In this document: one piece after another, positions 6,299 to 11,952 of the stretch
Layout: the number at the start of each line of letters is the position of its first letter
Numbering within the stretch: position 1 is the stretch's first letter
Assembly (NCBI GenBank): GCA_003518885.1
Contig: DOXU01000236.1
Location: 1 to 11,952, forward strand
Length of the DNA: 11,952 bases
Source of the DNA: Oscillospiraceae bacterium
Lineage (GTDB): Bacteria; Bacillota; Clostridia; Oscillospirales; Ethanoligenentaceae
Direction: 5' to 3'
Position numbers and translations under genes: made by a program
Notes under the pieces: generated by a model
The model's database searches: none
The model's input: the letters and a program-made list of their open reading frames with translations, nothing else
What the model was told of the DNA's origin: nothing

Positions 6299-7165
6299 AT
6301 GAAAAAGAGATTTTTAGCATTGGCTTTGGCCGCTGTCATGGTGACAGTTGGTTTGGGCGCCTGCTCATCCAAAAGCTCATCAACAAGCAGCACTTCAGCT
6401 GCGGCAACCACTTCAAAAAATATTAAAATTGGGGTTTGCCCTGGTCCTTATGGAGACATGGTTAATCAAGCGATTGCTCCTTATTTGAAAAAACATGGGT
6501 ACACGGTGCAGTTGGTACAGTTCTCAGACTATGTCCAACCGAATCAGGCACTTGCCAGTAAAGCAATCGACGCGAATTTGTTCCAGCATAACGCTTATTT
6601 ACAAGCTTTTGCAAAGGACAATAAATTGGACATTGCCAAGGTGGGAAATACGCCAACCGCCGGTATGGGCATTTGGTCCAACTCTTTGAAAAACCTGAAA
6701 GATATTCCTAATGGAGCAAAGGTGGCGTTGCCAACCGATGCAGTCAATTTGGCACGTTCTTTGGCCTTGTTGCAGACACAGGGGCTGATCCAAGTGAAAT
6801 CCGGCGTGGATATTACGAAAGCCACAGCGAATGATGTCTCAAGCAACCCGAAGAACTTGCAGTTTGTCCCGATGGATGCGGCTCAGATTTCCCGTAGCTT
6901 AGACAGTGTATCGATTGGGATGATCCCGGGTAATTATGCCATCTCCAGTAAATTGGATTATAGCAAAGCGTTGGCTGTGGAAAAATTAGCAGAAGATTAT
7001 ATGGAAGTTTTGGTTGTACGGACAAGTGATGTAAACAGCCAATTGGGTAAAGATTTAAAAGCCGCCTTGGCATCCGACGAGTTCCATCAGGCGATTGAAA
7101 ATAAAAATGGCAGCTTTAAAGACTTCGATAAGCCAGCATGGTACGTGCAAAAATACGGAAAATAA
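6299..7165 (+). CDS. metQ: Methionine ABC transporter substrate-binding lipoprotein
   Basis: This is the extracytoplasmic binding component of the MetNIQ importer, anchored to the membrane by lipid. The N-terminus is a lipoprotein signal: two lysines and an arginine, a hydrophobic stretch, and the lipobox LGAC with the acylated Cys at residue 22. A Ser/Thr/Ala-rich linker follows. The mature part begins with IKIGVCPGPYGDM and contains FSDYVQPNQAL and IDANLFQHNAYL, hallmarks of the NlpA/MetQ family that contact methionine. At 288 aa it has the usual length. AGGAGG (6284-6289) is 9 nt from the ATG at 6299 but only 3 nt from an in-frame ATG at 6293, so the later start is preferred; the difference is two residues. 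Some family members bind D-methionine, other amino acids or dipeptides, so the ligand is inferred. Confidence 0.9.
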   Translation: MKKRFLALALAAVMVTVGLGACSSKSSSTSSTSAAATTSKNIKIGVCPGPYGDMVNQAIAPYLKKHGYTVQLVQFSDYVQPNQALASKAIDANLFQHNAYLQAFAKDNKLDIAKVGNTPTAGMGIWSNSLKNLKDIPNGAKVALPTDAVNLARSLALLQTQGLIQVKSGVDITKATANDVSSNPKNLQFVPMDAAQISRSLDSVSIGMIPGNYAISSKLDYSKALAVEKLAEDYMEVLVVRTSDVNSQLGKDLKAALASDEFHQAIENKNGSFKDFDKPAWYVQKYGK

Positions 7166-7187
7166 GAAGAGATAGGAGTAAACCACT

Positions 7188-8225
7188 TTGATTGAGCTGC
7201 GAAATATCAGCGTTACTTTTCGTCAGAAAAACCGGGAAATTTCTGCAGTAAAGGATGTCAATTTGCAGATAAATGACGGTGAGATTTTTGGTATTGTGGG
7301 ACCAAGTGGCGCGGGAAAAAGCACCTTGGTGCGGGTGATTAATCTCCTACAAATTCCAACCAAAGGACAGGTTTTGATTGATGGGGAAAACATTACCCAC
7401 CTGCAGGGAGCAAAATTGCGCGCTGTTCGATTAAAAATGGGCATGATTTTTCAGCATTTCAATCTGATCTCCCGGGCAACAGCGGCCGACAATATTGCGT
7501 TTGCGTTAAAAGCAAACCACGTACCAAAAGAGAAAATTCAGGCACGCGTTACGGAGCTGCTGACACAAGTTGGGCTTGCCGATCGCGCGAATGCTTATCC
7601 GGGTGAATTAAGTGGTGGGCAAAAACAGCGGGTGGCCATTGCACGTGCATTGGCCAATCGTCCCAAAATTTTGTTATGTGATGAGGCAACTAGTGCGCTG
7701 GATCCAGAAAATACCGAAGAGATCGTAAAAATCTTACAAGAAATCCGTCAGAAGGAACAGTTAACCATTGTCTTTATCACCCATCAGATGGAAGTGGCCA
7801 AAAAGCTTTTCGATTGCATGGGCGTGATGATTGAAGGCAAGGTGGTGGAGGTAAATGATACTTATGATATCTTTACCAAACCACAGGAAAAGGTGACAGC
7901 TGATTTAGCAGCGCGTACCTTGGACGTCAGTTTGCCCCAAGCTCTTGCCCAAACGGATCAGGCTGAGCTTTTGCGCCTGTTTTATGTAGGGGACAAAGCG
8001 GATGCACCGGTTATCAGTACATTGGCGAAAAATTATCAAGTCAATGCGGAGATCATTCATGGCAAAATCGAGTATATTCAGGGTAAACCGCTGGGGGTCT
8101 TGTTAATTAAATTGGAAGGCCAAGCAAGCGAAAGACAAAAGGCTCGCGCCTTTTTAGAAAAGGAAGTTTTTCGTGTAGAATCTGTCACGATGGAAGGGGG
8201 CGAGGCAAATGGGCTCGACGCTTAA
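7188..8225 (+). CDS. metN: Methionine ABC transporter ATP-binding protein with C-terminal NIL domain
   Basis: This is the cytosolic ATPase that powers methionine import. The 345-aa protein matches MetN length. Motifs in order: Walker A GPSGAGKST (38-46), Q-loop MIFQHFNLI, signature LSGGQKQRVAIARAL (141-155), Walker B ILLCDE (161-166), D-loop SALDP and H-loop His199 in FITHQM. Residues from about 260 form the extra C-terminal NIL (ACT-like) domain, which in E. coli MetN binds methionine and shuts the pump by trans-inhibition; LGVLLIKLEG is recognisable in it. The start is TTG, 9 nt after TAGGAG (7173-7178), and gives the family-typical N-terminus MIELRNISVTF. The gene overlaps metI by 17 nt. 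Confidence 0.93.
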   Translation: MIELRNISVTFRQKNREISAVKDVNLQINDGEIFGIVGPSGAGKSTLVRVINLLQIPTKGQVLIDGENITHLQGAKLRAVRLKMGMIFQHFNLISRATAADNIAFALKANHVPKEKIQARVTELLTQVGLADRANAYPGELSGGQKQRVAIARALANRPKILLCDEATSALDPENTEEIVKILQEIRQKEQLTIVFITHQMEVAKKLFDCMGVMIEGKVVEVNDTYDIFTKPQEKVTADLAARTLDVSLPQALAQTDQAELLRLFYVGDKADAPVISTLAKNYQVNAEIIHGKIEYIQGKPLGVLLIKLEGQASERQKARAFLEKEVFRVESVTMEGGEANGLDA

Positions 8226-8871
8226 TATTTTGCAGACGGAACTGTTGCCCGCTCTTTGGCAAACTGTACAGATGGTGATTATTTCGATGATCATTGCTTT
8301 GATCGTAGGAATGGCACTTGGCTTGGTTCTTTTTTTGACGGAAAATCCACTTTTTTACCGGAATAGAATTGTCAACGGAATTGCCAGTTTTATTGTCAAT
8401 CTAATTCGCTCCATTCCGTTTATTATCTTGCTGGTGTTGTTGATTCCATTGACGCAGTTGCTAATTGGAACCAGTATTGGCCCTATTGCTGCCAGTGTTT
8501 CTTTGTCGATCTCTGCCACCGCTTTTTTTGCCCGTTTGGTGGAAGGCGCATTGAGCGAAGTCGATAAAGGCGTCATTGAGGCCTCCAAGGCGACGGGTGC
8601 CGGGTTTGGCCTGATTTTGCATGACGTTCTCTTGGTTGAGGCATTACCAGGTCTTGTCCGTGCCATTACCGTTACCATTATTAACGTAATTGGTTTTTCG
8701 GCCATGGCAGGTATTGTCGGTGGCGGTGGTATTGGGAACCTGGCCATCCAATATGGCTACTACCGATACGAGACGGGTGTAATGATTGTAACGGTTGTTA
8801 TTTTGGTGATTATTGTGCAAGGTGCCCAAGCAATTGGAGACGCCGTTGCCCGTAAATTTACAAGGGAATGA
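8209..8871 (+). CDS. metI: Methionine ABC transporter permease
   Basis: This is the membrane-spanning component of MetNIQ. The 220-aa protein has about five hydrophobic helices, as in E. coli MetI. The coupling (EAA) loop that docks on the ATPase is visible as IEASKATGAGFG followed by VLLVEALPGLV, and IGFSAMAGIVGGGGIG with YGYYRYET is the conserved MetI signature region. The ATG follows GGGGGCGAGG inside the end of metN, so translation is probably coupled. Its TGA stop overlaps the next gene's ATG as ATGA. Confidence 0.93.
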   Translation: MGSTLNILQTELLPALWQTVQMVIISMIIALIVGMALGLVLFLTENPLFYRNRIVNGIASFIVNLIRSIPFIILLVLLIPLTQLLIGTSIGPIAASVSLSISATAFFARLVEGALSEVDKGVIEASKATGAGFGLILHDVLLVEALPGLVRAITVTIINVIGFSAMAGIVGGGGIGNLAIQYGYYRYETGVMIVTVVILVIIVQGAQAIGDAVARKFTRE

Positions 8872-10262
8872 AGGCATTAGGGATGAATCAAGTGGAATTA
8901 GCACTGAAAGGCCTCCTTTCTAATGAGACCCAAATGGTAACGGAAAAGATTGATGCGCGTTATTTAACCGACACATTGGGGCGGCTAAAAGGACAGGCAG
9001 ATGCTGTGGTATTTCCACAAAGCGCAGAAGAAGTCGCTAAAATTATGCGCTTTGCTTATGAACACACCCTTCCTGTCACGCCGCGCGGTGCTGGGACCAA
9101 TTTGGTGGGTTCTACTGTGCCACAAAACGGGGGGATTGTGTTAGATCTTTCCAAAATGAATCATATTTTGGAGTTGGATCCCGATACCCTAACTGTTACG
9201 GTGGAACCGGGCGTGTTGCTGAAAGATTTGCAGAAATATGTGGAAGATCATGCCTTGTTTTATCCACCAGATCCCGGCGAAAAAAAGGCAACCATTGGTG
9301 GCAATATTAGTACCAATGCGGGCGGAATGCGGGCAGTAAAATATGGGGTAACCCGTGATTACGTACGTGGACTGGAAGCCGTATTGCCCAATGGAAAGAT
9401 TTTGTCCTTTGGGGGGAAAGATGTGAAAGATGCATCGGGTCTTTCCATCAAAAATTTGTTGATCGGTTCGGAAGGGACACTTGCGGTTCTGACAAAATGT
9501 ATCTTGCGTTTGCTTCCTAAGCCAACCGTCTCTTTGAGCGTATTAGTCCCGTTTGGCAGTTTGAAAACGGGGATTGAAACCGTTATTCACTTGCTGCACC
9601 AAAACGCGAATCCCACAGCAGTGGAGTTTATGGAACGCAAAGTGGTCGCTTTGGGCGAAGAATTTTTACAGGTAGCCTACCCACGGCCCGATGCAGCGGC
9701 TTATATCCTCATGACTTTTGATGGAACATCAGAGGCGGAAGTCAAAGCCAATGTGGAAAAGGTGCGTAAAAGCGCGCTTTCTTGTGGTGCTTTGGATTTT
9801 GTACTTTTGGAAGATGCCAAGCGGATAGAAGAAATCTGGAAAGTGCGCGGTGCTTTGGTTAAAGCGGTGGAGGCGGTATCAGAACAGGAACCGATTGATA
9901 TTGTGGTGCCGATTAACCGTACAGCGGAGTTTATTGCCTATGTAAACGAATTGGATGCACAAAGTGGCGTTCATATGATTAGCTTTGGACACGCCGGAGA
10001 TGGCAATGTGCATTTGTGCATTATTCGCGGTGATCGTGATGAAGCAACTTGGAAGAAAGACTTACATCATGTCATGACCTGTATTTATCAAAAAAGTCAT
10101 GATCTTGGCGGATTACCTTCTGGGGAGCATGGAATTGGTATTGCCAAGAAGCCTTACTTTAAACAAACGATGCCGCCCGAAAACTTGGAGCTGATGCGTC
10201 GGATTAAACAGGCATTTGATGAGCGTGGAATTTTAAATAAGGGAAAGACCTATCAAATATAA
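8868..10262 (+). CDS. FAD-linked 2-hydroxyacid dehydrogenase (GlcD / D-lactate dehydrogenase type)
   Basis: This 464-aa flavoprotein of the FAD-binding PCMH (FAD_binding_4 plus FAD-oxidase_C) family oxidises a 2-hydroxy acid, typically D-lactate, glycolate or D-2-hydroxyglutarate, to the 2-oxo acid. The FAD domain shows TPRGAGTNLVGS (71-82), YPPDPGEKKATIGGNIS (132-148) and LLIGSEGTLAVLTK (197-210). The substrate domain has the metal-site motif SFGHAGDGNVH (372-382) and PSGEHGIG (417-424). No iron-sulfur subunit (GlcF) or EtfAB gene is adjacent, so the electron acceptor is unknown. The ATG overlaps the metI stop by 4 nt, implying coupling; an in-frame ATG at 8883 with GAAGG 8 nt upstream is an alternative. 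Operon membership with a methionine importer and an aminotransferase suggests a 2-hydroxy acid related to an amino acid, possibly 2-hydroxy-4-methylthiobutanoate. That is inference only. Confidence 0.88.
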   Translation: MKALGMNQVELALKGLLSNETQMVTEKIDARYLTDTLGRLKGQADAVVFPQSAEEVAKIMRFAYEHTLPVTPRGAGTNLVGSTVPQNGGIVLDLSKMNHILELDPDTLTVTVEPGVLLKDLQKYVEDHALFYPPDPGEKKATIGGNISTNAGGMRAVKYGVTRDYVRGLEAVLPNGKILSFGGKDVKDASGLSIKNLLIGSEGTLAVLTKCILRLLPKPTVSLSVLVPFGSLKTGIETVIHLLHQNANPTAVEFMERKVVALGEEFLQVAYPRPDAAAYILMTFDGTSEAEVKANVEKVRKSALSCGALDFVLLEDAKRIEEIWKVRGALVKAVEAVSEQEPIDIVVPINRTAEFIAYVNELDAQSGVHMISFGHAGDGNVHLCIIRGDRDEATWKKDLHHVMTCIYQKSHDLGGLPSGEHGIGIAKKPYFKQTMPPENLELMRRIKQAFDERGILNKGKTYQI

Positions 10263-10274
10263 GCAGTCAACTGG

Positions 10275-10301
10275 CAAGAAACGCACTTGCTTTCTTGTTT
10301 A
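10275..10301 (+). terminator. Terminator of the methionine operon
   Basis: CAAGAAA (10275-10281) pairs with TTTCTTG (10291-10297). Inside the stem, after a bulged C, GC pairs with GC around an ACTT loop. A short T run follows. It starts 12 nt after the last stop codon of the operon. Confidence 0.6.
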
Positions 10302-10312
10302 AAAATAGAACA

Positions 10313-10360
10313 GCTAAACAGCAATAGCACATCGGAATAGATGTGCTATTGCTGTTTAGC
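10313..10360. repeat. Perfect 21-bp inverted repeat (6-nt loop)
   Basis: The arms 10313-10333 and 10340-10360 are exact reverse complements over 21 positions with loop GGAATA; the left arm begins GCTAAACAGC and the right ends GCTGTTTAGC. No T run follows on the plus strand (GGGGCAACTT). On the minus strand the sequence after the stem is TGTTCTATTTTTA. It could be a back-up terminator, a minus-strand terminator, an RNA-stabilising hairpin or one copy of a dispersed palindromic element. No second copy is present in this window. Confidence 0.8.
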
Positions 10361-10392
10361 GGGGCAACTTCTTTTCTAAGAAAATGGGAGGC

Positions 10393-10820
10393 ACATTTAG
10401 AAAAGGAAAATACAGGCCATAGATGTTGGTTGTTTGGTTAATTTGTTTTATCACACTGTACATTTGGTAAATGCAAAGGAATATACGCAAGAGCAGTTGG
10501 CTGCATGGGTAACGGGAAATGTCGATTTAAATGAGTGGAATTGTTCTTTTTTGGCTTACTAAGCTTTCATTGCCTTGATAAATGAAAAGATCGTAGAGCC
10601 AGATAGAATCAGCGATTTGAACCGGCTGTATGTGCATGTGGCATACCAAAGACGAGGAATCGCGACGGCAATTCATATAGTGCCAGAACAGACAGTATAA
10701 ACAGGGGAAGTGATAACATGTGCCTCGATTATTGCCAGGCTATTTTTGGGACACAGAGGGATACCGTGTGATGAGGCGACAAAAAAGGCATTTTATTCTC
10801 CCAACTATGTCATGGAAAAT
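10393..10820 (+). pseudogene. Decayed GNAT-family N-acetyltransferase
   Basis: Reading across disruptions gives a recognisable GNAT acetyltransferase of about 140-145 residues. Segments include YHTVHLVNAKEYTQEQLAAW, VDLNEWNCSFL, LNRLYVHVAYQRRGIATAI (the acetyl-CoA loop R-R-G-I-A), ITCASIIARLF and the family-typical end NYVMEN. Lesions: the expected start reads ACA at 10393 just after GGGAGG; a one-base deletion near 10417 shifts the frame after KGKYR; in-frame TAA codons stand at 10560-10562 and 10698-10700; and the segment between KIV and RLYVH looks a few residues short. Apart from the N-terminal shift the whole remnant stays in one frame, so decay is fairly recent. The only intact part is an open stretch from the GTG at 10710 to 10940, which lacks the acetyl-CoA site and is unlikely to be a gene. 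Confidence 0.8.
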
Positions 10821-11057
10821 AGCCGATTTCCCGTTTGCAGGGAGAGTCTTGGTGGACAGTGTATTTCTACAGGTAAAAGGCTTTCTTTCCTAAAAGTTGA
10901 CAACAGATGTTCCACCGGATTTGAAGTAAGGGTGAGATAAGCAACTGATGAAGGAGGCGTTTGGGGATAATGGCGAGTGGGATTGCGTTAGAAGGAAGAA
11001 AGAGATGCGTGAGGAGAGTTGTCCAAGAAAAATAGGGAAAATCAAAAAATTGGGCAT
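10821..11057. other. Intergenic remnant sequence with no supported feature
   Basis: The stretch between the acetyltransferase remnant and the feoB promoter has no convincing open reading frame with a ribosome binding site, and no hairpin or known motif that I can see. TTGACA at 10897-10902 has no -10 box at a suitable distance. It is likely eroded sequence continuing from the pseudogene. Confidence 0.5.
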
Positions 11058-11086
11058 TTCCTATTGCAATTGATTTGCAATAGGAA
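11058..11086. promoter_or_regulatory. 12-bp perfect inverted repeat within the feoB promoter
   Basis: TTCCTATTGCAA (11058-11069) and TTGCAATAGGAA (11075-11086) are exact reverse complements with a 5-nt centre. The left arm contains the -35 hexamer and the right arm ends at the base before the -10 box, so a protein bound here would cover the whole promoter spacer. This is the geometry of a repressor or MerR-like regulator site. The cognate protein is not identified. Confidence 0.65.
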
Positions 11087-11092
11087 TATAAT
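11064..11092 (+). promoter_or_regulatory. Sigma-A promoter of feoB
   Basis: TTGCAA (11064-11069) and a perfect TATAAT (11087-11092) are separated by exactly 17 nt. The start site would be near 11099, giving a 5' leader of about 285 nt before the feoB ATG. Confidence 0.8.
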
Positions 11093-11101
11093 AGATACGG
11101 A

Positions 11102-11123
11102 AGTTAGTTCGATTAAACTAACT
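11102..11123. promoter_or_regulatory. 8-bp inverted repeat at the feoB start site, DtxR-family-like operator
   Basis: AGTTAGTT (11102-11109) and AACTAACT (11116-11123) are exact reverse complements around a 6-nt centre, lying at about +4 to +25. The TTAG...CTAA arms resemble sites of the DtxR/IdeR/MntR metal-dependent repressors, and iron repression of feoB would fit. The assignment rests on similarity of arm sequence and on the downstream gene only. Confidence 0.55.
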
Positions 11124-11384
11124 CAGATTCAAGTTTAAATGAATAAAGGCAAAGTTCATGTATACAGGGATCATTGCGGCAGAACAAAGGATTTATATTT
11201 TGACAGTTTGGAAAATAGAAAATCGGTTTTGCCGGATGAATGAACACCAAGCACAAAAAGAGCGCTTGTTCGCATTACCTGAGGGGTCATGCGTTGGGGG
11301 AGAAGGCGCGAAGGCCAAAAGGCAGATTTCGCCGATTCTGCTCTTAAAGTTAGAGTAGTGGAACATCACAGAGGAGGAGAAAGA
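11124..11384 (+). other. Long feoB leader; no intact feoA; short unassigned reading frames
   Basis: No complete FeoA gene is present here, although feoA often precedes feoB. A 66-codon frame (11158-11358, ATG after AAAGGC) encodes an unrecognised peptide. Its second half, from Met27, contains RLFALPEGSCV, faintly like a piece of FeoA, and ends in LLLKLE. A 34-codon frame at 11139-11243 overlaps it without a good ribosome binding site. A hairpin can form at 11301-11339: AGAAGGCG pairs with CGCC-ga-TTCT, and inside it GCC pairs with GGC around AAAA. It lacks a T run and matches no riboswitch that I can name. The feoB ribosome binding site GAGGAGGAG (11371-11379) closes the region. Confidence 0.4.
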
Positions 11385-11952
11385 ATGCCGACAAAGATTG
11401 CGCTGATCGGAAATCCGAATTGCGGTAAAACCACCATGTTTAATGATTTAACCGGAAGTACCCAGTATGTGGGAAACTGGCCTGGTGTAACGGTGGAGAA
11501 AAAGGAGGGGCGGTTACGCAATCATAAAGAGATTATCGTAACCGACCTGCCGGGTATTTACTCGCTCTCACCTTACACTTTAGAAGAGGTTGTGAGCCGT
11601 AATTATTTGGTGCACGATCATCCAAATGCCATTATGGACCTGGTGGATGCCACCAACCTGGAACGCAACTTGTACTTGACCACCCAGATTATTGAATTGG
11701 GTATTCCCGTTGTCCTGGCGTTGAACATGATGGATATCCTGAAAAAAACAGGGGATAAAATTAACGCCGAACAGTTGGGTAAAAGTTTGGGTTGTACGGT
11801 TGTAGAGACATCCGCATTAAAAGGAATTGGCTCCTTAGAAGGGGCGGAAAAGGCCATTGAACTGGCTGGGCAAGATCTTTCCGTTTCACCCAAAAAGATT
11901 TTTAGTGCCTCTGTAGAAAAAACATTAGAGGCCATTATAAAAACATTTGGGG
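11385..11952 (+). CDS. feoB: Ferrous iron transport protein B, N-terminal G domain (runs off right edge)
   Basis: FeoB is an inner-membrane Fe(II) transporter with a cytosolic GTPase domain at its N-terminus. The 189 codons present cover that domain: G1 GNPNCGKT (9-16), the switch-I segment YVGNWPGVTVEKKEG with the G2 threonine, G3 DLPG (54-57) followed by IYSLSPYTLEE, VDATNLERNLYLT (88-99), G4 NMMD (114-117) and G5 SALKG (143-147). The helical insertion domain has just begun; the membrane part lies outside the window. The ATG has an excellent GAGGAGG site about 5-8 nt upstream. Iron-responsive control is likely from the two inverted repeats at the promoter. The gene appears complete as far as seen, with no missing GTPase residue. 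Confidence 0.95.
   Translation, partial: MPTKIALIGNPNCGKTTMFNDLTGSTQYVGNWPGVTVEKKEGRLRNHKEIIVTDLPGIYSLSPYTLEEVVSRNYLVHDHPNAIMDLVDATNLERNLYLTTQIIELGIPVVLALNMMDILKKTGDKINAEQLGKSLGCTVVETSALKGIGSLEGAEKAIELAGQDLSVSPKKIFSASVEKTLEAIIKTFG

Noticed and set aside
10710..10940. 76-codon open frame beginning ITCASIIARLF
   Set aside because: It is the C-terminal part of the broken acetyltransferase read on into unrelated sequence. It lacks the acetyl-CoA binding loop and has no convincing ribosome binding site, so I include it in the pseudogene.
11139..11243. 34-codon frame in the feoB leader (MNKGKVHVYRDHCG...)
   Set aside because: It has no ribosome binding site and no recognised family, and it overlaps another short frame; I do not call it as a gene.
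11281..11345. Glycine-riboswitch-like phrases (GGCGCGAAGG, GGCCAAAAGGCAG) in the feoB leader
   Set aside because: Only short fragments resemble the motif, the order and helices do not fit, and the gene context is iron transport.
11618..11935. 105-codon open frame on the minus strand
   Set aside because: It is antisense to the FeoB G domain, whose motifs are all intact on the plus strand.

Overview
The window looks like the chromosome of a low-to-medium GC Bacillota, probably an anaerobe. The evidence is AGGAGG-type ribosome binding sites, sigma-A promoters with TG-extended -10 boxes, frequent GTG and TTG starts, a lipoprotein-anchored methionine ABC transporter, a cysteine-rich flavoprotein and a FeoB iron transporter. 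I cannot name a genus; Negativicutes or Clostridia is only an impression. No tRNA, rRNA, CRISPR array, insertion sequence or phage gene is visible.

Left part (1-4814): the tail of a radical SAM protein (COG1313/PflX type) converges on a minus-strand EamA (DMT) exporter. The exporter is divergent from a 3-hydroxyacyl-CoA dehydrogenase gene, with the two promoters almost back to back at 1233-1297. Two single-gene units follow: an iron-sulfur-flavoprotein-like NAD(P)H reductase and an APC/CAT-type amino-acid permease that ends in a clear terminator.

Centre (4815-10301): one five-gene operon in the order aminotransferase, metQ, metN, metI, FAD-linked 2-hydroxyacid dehydrogenase (GlcD/D-LDH type). 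It has a strong promoter (TTGACA-N17-TACTAT) whose -10 box lies inside a palindromic operator of CGATAAT boxes, then a leader of about 150 nt with no recognised riboswitch, and a hairpin terminator at its end. Gene gaps are 36 and 22 nt (from the starts chosen here), then 17-nt and 4-nt overlaps, so the two flanking enzymes appear to be co-expressed with the methionine importer. A plausible, untested reading is uptake of methionine or its oxo/hydroxy analogues, with interconversion 2-hydroxy acid <-> 2-oxo acid <-> amino acid.

Right part (10302-11952): a perfect 21-bp inverted repeat, a decayed GNAT acetyltransferase pseudogene, and then the feoB control region. That region has a consensus promoter interleaved with a 12-bp inverted repeat and followed at once by a second, 8-bp inverted repeat resembling DtxR-family sites. 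A leader of about 285 nt follows, with no intact feoA, and then the first 189 codons of feoB.

The most noteworthy items are the methionine operon with its bracketing redox/transaminase enzymes and unassigned operator, the two-operator feoB promoter with its long leader, and the acetyltransferase fossil.
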